A DNA stretch of 43,835 nucleotides from Tenacibaculum agarivorans (lineage in GTDB: Bacteria > Bacteroidota > Bacteroidia > Flavobacteriales > Flavobacteriaceae), in assembly GCF_001936575.1 (NCBI RefSeq), contig NZ_MSMP01000040.1, positions 1 to 43,835 on the forward strand. Direction: 5' to 3'. Shown piece by piece: positions 33,464-41,200 of this stretch. The notes under the pieces were generated by a model that saw nothing but the letters and a program-made list of their open reading frames with translations, was not told where the DNA came from and searched no databases. Position 1 is the first letter of the stretch. Every line of letters starts with the position of its first letter. Both the position numbers and the translations under genes were made by a program.

Positions 33464-33494
33464 AAAGGAAGGCAAACATATAAAAAGGTTACCC
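33464..33494 (-). promoter_or_regulatory. Putative ECF-sigma promoter C (S8-CHAT operon)
   Basis: Minus strand GGGTAACC (33487-33494), 16 nt, TTCCTTT (33464-33470). Spacing is identical to promoters A and B and the -10-like element shares TCCTT. A TGTTTGC/GCAAACA hairpin overlaps the -10. Leader about 40 nt to the chosen start at 33419. Confidence 0.6.
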
Positions 33495-33580
33495 CTTTTT
33501 TTTCATTAGTTGTGGGATTTAGTGAAACTCCTCAATACAGCTAAGGATTTACCCTTATGTTAAAAAGTTCATTTCCTTTG

Positions 33581-33610
33581 TTGTATACTATTTAATATCC
33601 GTTAATTTTG
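33581..33610 (+). promoter_or_regulatory. Housekeeping promoter of the ECF sigma gene
   Basis: TTG (33581-33583), exactly 19 nt, TAATTTTG (33603-33610), a full match to the Bacteroidota TTG-N19-TAnnTTTG consensus. The sigma gene starts at 33646, about 30 nt after the expected start of transcription. The sigma gene therefore appears not to need itself for transcription. Confidence 0.65.
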
Positions 33611-33645
33611 CGGGTGAAATCAGAATCAACTACTTTTAAGCCTAT

Positions 33646-34206
33646 ATGAATACTGACTATTTTTTACAAAGCTTGGTTAATGGAGATAATGTAGGAATTG
33701 GCAAAATTTATACCACACTATTCCCTAAAGTTAGAGCCTATATTATGAAAAGAGATGGTAGTGAGGATGATGCTAAAGATATTATGCAAAAAGCATTGAT
33801 TCAACTTTCTGCTAGAGCTCAAGACAAAAACTTCAAATTAACCTCTAGTTTTGAGGGCTATTTTATCACCATTTGTAAAAATTTATGGATTAGAGAAGTA
33901 AAAAAATCAAAACTTAGGGTAACCAATCCTACCGTAATTGATCTAGTAAGTGATGATATGGAGATAGCAATGAGCATTTACGAGCAAGAAAAGTGGGATC
34001 TTTTCCAAGAAAAATTACATGCGGTTTCAGAAAATTGTAGAGAATTACTCAAACTATTCTTTACGAAAGTATCGTATAAAAAAATAGCGGAACTCAAAGA
34101 TTATGCTTCTGTAAATACAGTAAAGCAACGCATATTTAAATGTAAGTCGAAGCTTAAAGATGCTATTCAGTCAGATCGTCGTTATCAACATTTAAAGCAC
34201 CTCTAA
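33646..34206 (+). CDS. ECF-type RNA polymerase sigma factor
   Basis: 186 residues. Region 2 (about 10-90; EDDAKDIMQKALIQLSARA, then FEGYFITICKNLWIREVKKS) contacts core polymerase and the -10 element. Region 4 (about 125-180; CRELLKLFFTKVSYKKIAEL, then VNTVKQRIFKCKSKL) is the -35-binding HTH. Regions 1 and 3 are absent, as in ECF factors. The gene for a membrane TPR protein begins 10 nt downstream, the usual place for an anti-sigma. It is divergent from the S8-CHAT operon. The GGGTAACC promoters nearby are the likely targets; binding is inferred. Confidence 0.92.
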   Translation: MNTDYFLQSLVNGDNVGIGKIYTTLFPKVRAYIMKRDGSEDDAKDIMQKALIQLSARAQDKNFKLTSSFEGYFITICKNLWIREVKKSKLRVTNPTVIDLVSDDMEIAMSIYEQEKWDLFQEKLHAVSENCRELLKLFFTKVSYKKIAELKDYASVNTVKQRIFKCKSKLKDAIQSDRRYQHLKHL

Positions 34207-34216
34207 AATTAATCAC

Positions 34217-35026
34217 ATGGATTATACTAACAAAATAGAGAAATTTCTTACTAAGGAAATGGATGAACAGGAACGACTGGAATTCCTAAAAGAGCTAGAG
34301 ACGAATGCAGAATTGAAAGATGCAATTGCTATATATTCATCAATGCGTTCTATTTATGATGATGAAGATTGGGAACTTTCTACTTTAGATAAAAAAGATC
34401 CTAGACTCACTACATCTTTAGATTTTTTACAAAGTGAAAAAGGAAAACAAATTGCAGCTGTTATTCAACAAGAAAAGGATACATATTTTGCTGAAATTCC
34501 TAAACAACAAAAGGGTATTCGAAAAATGATTATAACCTTTGGTTCTATCGCTGCTATTTTTATTATAGGTTTTTTCCTAAGTAAAAACTTTACTACTGCT
34601 AGTAATTTTGAATTGTATAGTGACTATAAAAATAATTGGGAAGAATTACCGTCTTTAACTGTTAGAGGCAATGCTGATACCTTAACTGAAGTGGAAACAT
34701 TATTTAAACAACAAAATTATGCTAAAGCTTCTGAGCTTTTAGAGCACTATTTAAAAAACAACACCAATTCTTTAGACCCGCAATTGTTATTGTATTCTGG
34801 TATTTTACAATTGGAGTTGAATAAAAATGAAGAAGCTATAGAAACATTTACAACGCTTTTACAAAGTAATACCTTAGATGCTTATAAAGCACATTGGTAT
34901 CTTGCTCTTTCTTATCTAAAATTAGACAATACTGCTTCAGCTAAACAAGAGTTACAAAAGATAGTGTCTACTAATTCAAACTTTAAGTACAAAGAAGCGC
35001 AGGAGTTATTGGAGGAAATTGAGTAG
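34217..35026 (+). CDS. Single-pass membrane TPR protein, possible anti-sigma factor
   Basis: 269 residues. An acidic N-terminal cytoplasmic part of about 100 residues (LTKEMDEQERLEFLKELETN resembles the helical start of Bacteroidota anti-sigma domains), one transmembrane helix (103-122; IITFGSIAAIFIIGFFL), and a periplasmic domain with three or four TPR-like repeats (about 155-265). No zinc-binding H-x3-C-x2-C motif is present. Translation is tightly linked to the sigma gene (10-nt gap). Topology and position suggest it holds the sigma factor until an outside signal, perhaps proteolysis, releases it. Confidence 0.7.
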   Translation: MDYTNKIEKFLTKEMDEQERLEFLKELETNAELKDAIAIYSSMRSIYDDEDWELSTLDKKDPRLTTSLDFLQSEKGKQIAAVIQQEKDTYFAEIPKQQKGIRKMIITFGSIAAIFIIGFFLSKNFTTASNFELYSDYKNNWEELPSLTVRGNADTLTEVETLFKQQNYAKASELLEHYLKNNTNSLDPQLLLYSGILQLELNKNEEAIETFTTLLQSNTLDAYKAHWYLALSYLKLDNTASAKQELQKIVSTNSNFKYKEAQELLEEIE

Positions 35027-35104
35027 TAAATAGAGAGATGTTTATTATTTTAATTAACGTAAGTACTATGTAATTTCACCTTGAATTCCTTATAAACACA
35101 AGGA

Positions 35105-35220
35105 GGTCTTTGCGAAGCAGTGCAACGGATGAAGCAATCTTTGTCTTAAAAACGATATTTTCGTTATTAAAGTAATAGATTACTTCTTCATTTCACTATG
35201 TTTCATTCATCGTAAAGACG
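35105..35220. repeat. Degenerate inverted repeat with AAGCAATCT arms
   Basis: The left arm GGTCTTTGCG...GATGAAGCAATCT (35105-35140) is an imperfect complement of the right arm AGATTACTTCTTC...CGTAAAGACG (35177-35220), with an AACGA/TCGTT stem in the centre. It resembles the REP-like family with 'TTGCGAGG...CGAAGCAATCT' found between genes in many bacteria. The rest of the gap 35027-35512 shows nothing else I can support. Confidence 0.5.
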
Positions 35221-35512
35221 TGATTGACTGATTTACATGTTTAAAAATGTATTCTTACATCGAACTCAAAACTCAAAAGTTATGAATTGACAAAGATGAA
35301 TTTACAACGATGCTAATAAACTAGAAAAGTCTTTTGTCTTCTATATTTTTATTAAAAAAGATGAAAAGTGGAAGTTTATAAAGCTTTGTATGACTATCTA
35401 TGCTTATTACGCTAAAAATAGAAAGCGACGATGTAATCTCATGTTTGGAGTTGACCATTTTTAGTACAAAGTCAGTATAAATTTTAACTGAGTTTCAAAT
35501 ACTGCTTACTGC

Positions 35513-36154
35513 CTAAAATAATGTATCAAATGCTTCTTTAAGATTTTTAAACACCTTACTACTCCCTGCTGCTTTCATTTCTACTGCTGAATATTTAGAT
35601 ATAATACCAATGGGTTGCATACCCGCAGATTTTGCTGCTGTAATTCCAGTTAAACTATCTTCAAAAACCCATAAATCTTTAAAATCTTCTTTAACAAAAC
35701 CCAAAGTTCTAGCTAAAGTAATATAAGCTTCTGGTGCTGGTTTTGGCTTTTTATAGTCTTCTACTCCAAAAACCACTGGAAAGTTTAACTTTAAATGTTG
35801 TATAGATTGTTTTAAAAATAATTTTGTGGCATTACTTGCTATTCCATAGGGGATTTGATTCGTAGATAGATAGTCTGTAAATTCTATAACACCAGACAAT
35901 AAATTCGGAACCTTGAAATACAGTTCTAAATGTTTATCCTTTAAATAAAATAACTCTTCAGATTGTTCTCCTTTACCTATTTGCTCACAAAAATACGCTG
36001 CAATTTTTCTTGGCGATTTCCCTACATGACTTTTAGGATAAGGTGCAATCTCCTTATTAAATAACTCATTAAATGCTGATGACCAAGCGGAATAATGACT
36101 TTCAAAACTATCTACTACCACTCCATCAAAATCAAATAAAACTCCTTTAGGCAT
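35513..36154 (-). CDS. HAD-family sugar-phosphate phosphatase (beta-phosphoglucomutase-like)
   Basis: About 213 residues from MPKGVLFDFDGVVVDS (36154). Motif I is FDFDGVVVDS with both catalytic aspartates, motif II is GIASNATK, motif III is the lysine in VEDYKKPKPAPEAY and motif IV is VFEDSLTGITAAKSAGM, so a subclass IA hydrolase with a helical cap. The start overlaps the end of the upstream oxidase gene by 8 nt, a sign of translational coupling. The ATG at 36178 would give a longer overlap. The substrate is likely a small sugar phosphate or sugar-alcohol phosphate but cannot be named. Confidence 0.88.
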   Translation of the reverse strand: MPKGVLFDFDGVVVDSFESHYSAWSSAFNELFNKEIAPYPKSHVGKSPRKIAAYFCEQIGKGEQSEELFYLKDKHLELYFKVPNLLSGVIEFTDYLSTNQIPYGIASNATKLFLKQSIQHLKLNFPVVFGVEDYKKPKPAPEAYITLARTLGFVKEDFKDLWVFEDSLTGITAAKSAGMQPIGIISKYSAVEMKAAGSSKVFKNLKEAFDTLF

Positions 36155-37472
36155 ATACATGTTTCTTTTCTTTCTCATTAAATAAATCTGTTAAGTACGG
36201 ATTCAAAAATTTATTCGTAGGATCAAACGAACTACGTAAGTTTTTGAAATCTTCCCATTTTTCATATACTTGAGAAAGCTCCTCATCTTTTGCTTTGAAA
36301 CGTTTTCCCCAATGTGGTCTTCCTCCATACTTTAGAAAAATTCTTTCTACACTTTTAAAAGCCTCATAAGAATCGGCAGTAGCAGCATTTCTAGATACAC
36401 ATCCCATAGTTACAGTATCTTGTTTATATGCATAACTTAACCAAGAATTATCTTTATATAGAAAACGAACATCCATAGGAATATGTATAAACGACCTGTT
36501 AGACCATTTATTAATTTCTTCTTTTAGTTCTTCAAATACTTTTGGAAACATATCTAAACCAATAGTCCACTCTGCTAATTCTAACGTAGATCCTCTAGAT
36601 TTGGTAACGGTTGCCTGATACAAAGAGCCTTTATGCTCTTTAGTAGCTCTAAAGAAACCTCTATATAGTAATTTGTTTGCCACTGCTGTAAACCAAGGAA
36701 AAATATGTGTGTATTTATATAGAATTTTAGATGCTTTTCTTCGATGCTTTAAATATTTTGGCCCTAAGTCTTCTTCTATTGCTGTATCTGGGTCTATTTT
36801 ATCTCCAGTAATTACATAACCTTTATTAGTGTGTGGTAACCATAATACTCTTAAAAAATCATGCTTTTGTAAGCGTTCATTAATTTTCGCTAGCCACTGT
36901 GAATCACTTTCAGGATGTTCTTTAACATGCAATGTATATATATCTTCACATGAAAAAGTTATAGTAGAAAATACACCTAGTACTCCTAATGATACCCGAA
37001 CAGCATCCATTAATTCTTCCCCTTCATGAATCTCTTTTATACTACCATCTGCTAGTACTAATCTGCATTGCGTTACATATTCACTTAATAATTTACCACT
37101 AGTTCCATGTGTTCCTGTTGTTAACGCACCACCAACAGTAACCGTGTTAATATCTGGTAAACAAGGAATACACCAACCTTTAGCTTCTACGGCTTCTAAC
37201 AAATCTTTCAATAATACTCCTGACTGTACTGTTATGGTTTTAGCTGCATCATCAAACGCAAGTATTTTATTGTAAGCTGTAATATCCAATAAGGTTTCTG
37301 TTCCTGCGGCTATATCTGCTGAAGATTGTTTGCTACCAAAAAAACGTATCTTTTCACTTTTAGCAATCACTTCTTGTAACTCTTGTTCTGTTTTTATGGT
37401 GTATAATGACTTATAATTATACTTTAAGTTTTCATTCCAACTAACCCAAACTCCGTTTTTACTTTGTTTCAT
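36147..37472 (-). CDS. FAD-linked aldonolactone/alditol oxidase family protein
   Basis: 441 residues. The N-terminal FAD-binding type 4 domain (about 20-190) has TVGGALTTGTHGTSGK, whose His is the usual site for covalent FAD attachment. The C-terminal ALO domain (about 200-435) ends in the GGRPHWGKRF signature and FDPTNKFLNPYL. Relatives include L-gulono-/D-arabinono-lactone oxidases and alditol oxidases, which reduce O2 to H2O2. Its coupling to a sugar-phosphate-type HAD phosphatase fits oxidation of a dephosphorylated sugar alcohol or lactone. There is no signal peptide, so it is cytosolic. A -7 box lies 21 nt upstream. Confidence 0.88.
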   Translation of the reverse strand: MKQSKNGVWVSWNENLKYNYKSLYTIKTEQELQEVIAKSEKIRFFGSKQSSADIAAGTETLLDITAYNKILAFDDAAKTITVQSGVLLKDLLEAVEAKGWCIPCLPDINTVTVGGALTTGTHGTSGKLLSEYVTQCRLVLADGSIKEIHEGEELMDAVRVSLGVLGVFSTITFSCEDIYTLHVKEHPESDSQWLAKINERLQKHDFLRVLWLPHTNKGYVITGDKIDPDTAIEEDLGPKYLKHRRKASKILYKYTHIFPWFTAVANKLLYRGFFRATKEHKGSLYQATVTKSRGSTLELAEWTIGLDMFPKVFEELKEEINKWSNRSFIHIPMDVRFLYKDNSWLSYAYKQDTVTMGCVSRNAATADSYEAFKSVERIFLKYGGRPHWGKRFKAKDEELSQVYEKWEDFKNLRSSFDPTNKFLNPYLTDLFNEKEKKHVYA

Positions 37473-37492
37473 GAATATTAAATAATGCTAAA

Positions 37493-37500
37493 CAAAAATA
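37493..37500 (-). promoter_or_regulatory. -7 box of the oxidase-phosphatase operon
   Basis: Minus strand TATTTTTG, an exact TAnnTTTG match 21 nt before the oxidase ATG; a TTG-containing element lies about 22 nt further up. Confidence 0.5.
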
Positions 37501-37830
37501 CAGTGTTTTTATTTAATTAACACAAAATTATTGTAAAACATAAGACTGACTAAACAAGGAGAAATTTCACCTCAAGCCTATGACAAAACCGCACATAATT
37601 CTCTTATCTGATAAGGATCGTGTTATACAATTAAATTGATGAAAATAGTACAATGATAGAACATAGTTGGGTGTTGAAATTTCATTCTCTTTAACCATTT
37701 ACTCTATCAAAAATCCTTTTTTACGATTTTTGGAATATAATTTCACATAAGTATTTTGTCGAGGATTTATCATTGACATCTTTTTTAAACACCTGAAAAA
37801 AAATATTTAAATAAAAAAACTATATTTCCT

Positions 37831-37998
37831 CTCCTTTGCCTTGATGCAAAGGAGCAAAAATCAAGACTGGAATAATAAGAATTTTAAAATACTACGGTAC
37901 CTTCAGCTACAGATGAAAAGAACTCGCTATCGCTCAAACAGCTTTTCATCTTTAAACCAACCTGCTACCTTGATTTTTAAAAATTCTTATCAATAGGT
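37831..37998 (+). repeat. Dispersed repeat, copy 2, with hairpins
   Basis: It starts with a perfect hairpin CTCCTTTGC/GCAAAGGAG (37831-37854) and continues with AAAAATCAAGACTGGAATAA and TTTTAAAATACTACGG (similar to 28328-28391 on the other strand). A 10-bp stem AGATGAAAAG/CTTTTCATCT follows (37911-37951). It ends with a partial inverted echo of its own start (CTTGATTTTTAAAAATTCTTAT, here split). The remaining gap (37473-37830 and 37999-38121) shows no gene. Confidence 0.65.
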
Positions 37999-38121
37999 CG
38001 TTTTTTTAGTAATATTTCATTAAAATCGTTTCTTAATTTTTTTATCAAGGGTCTTGAATTAATGTATACAAAAAATTAATCGTAAATTGTATTAAATCGT
38101 TTGTGTCGATTCAATGTTCAT

Positions 38122-38295
38122 TTAACCAGTTTTCTTTGGAAATACAATATTACTCTTGGAAGTTCTCACGTCACATACCTTCCATAGTAATGGATAATAT
38201 TCCATATTTTTCGTTCTACCAGTGTTGGTATATCTTATAATCTTAAAGAACTTTTTAGGTAAACGTTCTTCTTTTTCTAATTTTTCTAATTCAAC
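38122..38295 (-). pseudogene. Open frame without start codon, downstream of dnaE
   Basis: 57 codons open on the minus strand in a different frame from dnaE, overlapping its last codons: ELEKLEKEERLPKKFFKIIR, then YTNTGRTKNMEYYPLLWKV, ending SNIVFPKKTG. The composition looks protein-like, but the only ATG gives 27 residues. It could be the end of a decayed gene or a small protein using an unusual start. No family was recognised. Confidence 0.25.
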
Positions 38296-41200
38296 TTATA
38301 ATTAATATGCTGATTGTCTAATGTTGCTAAAAATTCGTTCGTAATATTAACTTTAGTAGTCCTACTTGGTACATCTATCTCTATTTTTTCTTCTACATCA
38401 TATACCACAAAACGTAAAGAATGAGAACCTGAATTGGTAACAAACAAATGTTGTAAGTCTTTTATCATATTCTCTTTTATATCTTTTAAGGCAAGCTTAA
38501 TCGTAATCTTCTTACACATTTTTTCCATAATATCATGCAAGAGTAAAAACTCATTAAACCCAACTCTTGGATCACCTTTTACACCTTCTTTATTGGTCCA
38601 ACCTGGTTTTACTATCGTTCTAATATATAAAAACGAATTTGGCACCAAAAAGTGTTTAAACTTTAAATAATCTTCTCCAAAAATTCGGAACTCAAAACTA
38701 TCATTATAATCTTCCACGATAAAAGAAGCCCACCCTTTTCCTGCTTTAGAAACTCGGTGTTGTACATCAGTAACAATTCCGCCAAAGGAAATTCCCATTC
38801 CTTCATACTTTGCTAAATCTTTAAAATAGCTTACTTGTCCGTTACAGAATCTTAATTCATTTTTAAAATCGTCTAGTGGATGCGCAGAAATATACATTCC
38901 TACCATTTCCTTTTCTTTGGCTAATAACTCCATGGTTCCCCAAGTATCACATTGTGGAATTTCTGGTTCTGGTAATTCCACTTCACTTGCTTCTCCAAAC
39001 AACGATACTTGAGAGGAATTTAAATTCTCTTGATACTTATTTCCAAAACGAATAGCTTTTTCTAAAAAAGTTTGTTCTTTTTCATCTTTAACATAATATT
39101 GTGCTCTGTGTGTATCTTCAAACGAATCAAAACCACCAGCTAATACCAAACCTTCAAATGCTTTTTTATTCGCTACACGTAAATCTACACGTTTCGCTAC
39201 ATCAAATACGGAAGTATAGGGGCCGTTTTCTTTTCGTTCATCTATAATTGCTTTTACTGCAGACGCTCCTACCCCTTTAATTGCAGCCATACCAAAACGA
39301 ACGGCTCCTTCTTTATTTACTGAAAATTTAGAATAGGATTCGTTTACATCTGGCCCCAATACTTCTAAGCCCATACGCTTACATTCTTCCATAAAAAATG
39401 ATACTGTTTTAATATCATTCATGTTATTGGAAAGTACTGCAGCCATATATTCTGCTGGATAATGTGCTTTTAAATAAGCTGTTTGATAGGCAATCCAAGC
39501 ATAACAAGTTGAATGCGATTTGTTAAATGCGTACGATGCAAATGCTTCCCAGTCTTTCCAAATCTTTTCTAATGCTTTCTCATCATGTCCATTGGCCTTT
39601 GCCTGATCTACAAACTTCGGTTTCATTTTAGCCAATACCGCCGCTTGTTTTTTACCCATGGCTTTACGTAATACATCGGCCTCACCTTTGGTAAAATCAG
39701 CTAGTTTTTGTGACAGTAGCATTACTTGCTCCTGATATACTGTAATCCCATAGGTTTCAGCCAGATATTCTTCCATTGCAGGAAGGTCATATGCAATTTC
39801 TTCGTCTCCATGTTTTCTTCGGATGAATGAAGGAATATATTCTAACGGTCCTGGTCGATATAATGCGTTCATGGCAATAAGATCGGCAAATACTGTAGGT
39901 TTTAATTCTCGCATGTATTTTTGCATCCCAGGAGATTCGTATTGGAATATTCCGACTGTTTCTCCTCTTTGAAATAATGCATAGGTTTCTTGATCATCTA
40001 TAGGAAAATTCTCAGGATCGAGATCTACGTTATGACGTGCTTTTACAATCTTTACCGTGTCTTTAATCAGGGTTAATGTCTTTAACCCCAAGAAATCCAT
40101 TTTTAGTAATCCCGCACTTTCTACTACCGAGTTATCGAACTGTGTAACATACATATCAGAGTCCTTTGCAACCGATACGGGTACGAATTTGGTAATATCA
40201 TCAGGCGTAATAATTACCCCACAGGCATGGATTCCTGTATTCCGAACAGATCCTTCTAATACTACGGCTTGGTTAATAGTATTGGCTTCTAAACCTGCAC
40301 CTTGAGCAATGGCTCTTAATTCATTTACATTTTCTTTTTCTTCGGAACGTAGGCCTGCAACTTTTCCTTTACTTTTTTCATCCTCTCCAAAAATATTTTT
40401 CAGCTTAATTCCGGGAACAAGTTTGGCAATTCTATCGGCTTCAAATAACGGTAAATCTAGTACTCTAGCTGTATCACGTAATGATGACTTTGCCGCCATG
40501 GTACCATAGGTAATAATTTGTGCTACCTGATTGGCTCCATATTTTTCAATTACATAATCCATTACACGACCACGACCTTCATCATCAAAGTCAATATCGA
40601 TATCGGGCATCGATACACGCTCAGGATTTAAGAAACGCTCAAAAAGTAAATCATACTTAATCGGGTCGATGTTAGTAATCCATAAACAATAGGCTACTAC
40701 CGAACCTGCTGCAGAACCACGACCTGGACCTACAGATACATCCATTTTTCTTGCCGCCCTAATAAAGTCTTCTACAATTAAAAAATACCCTGGGTATCCT
40801 GTTTTTGCAATTACATCAAGCTCAAAATCTAATCGTTCAGTGATTTCATCTGTCAGCTCACCATATCTTTTTTTAGCTCCTTCATAGGTGATATGACGTA
40901 AATAATTATTTTCTCCTCGTTTTCCTCCATCAACTTCATCTTGTGGATCTTGAAACTGTTCTCCTATTTCAAAGGCAGGTAATAATACATCACGAGCTAA
41001 TGTAAATCCTTCTATTTTATCTACAATCTCTTGAATATTACTAATTGCTTCAGGAATATCAGCAAAAAGCTTTTTCATTTCTTCAGTAGACTTGAAATAG
41101 TATTCATCATTAGGTAAACCATAACGATACCCTCTACCTCTACCTTTCGGGGTAGCTTGTTTTTCACCATCTTTTACACATAATAAAATATCATGTGCAT

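Noticed and set aside
33917..33924. GGGTAACC on the plus strand inside the sigma gene, a possible internal promoter for the anti-sigma gene.
   Set aside because: No TCCTT box occurs 16 nt downstream (the sequence there is ATCTAGT); the octamer encodes normal codons (R-V-T).
38286..38295. Programmed frameshift joining DnaE to the downstream 57-codon frame.
   Set aside because: The window between the two stop codons is about 10 nt and has no slippery run; DnaE already ends as expected for the family.
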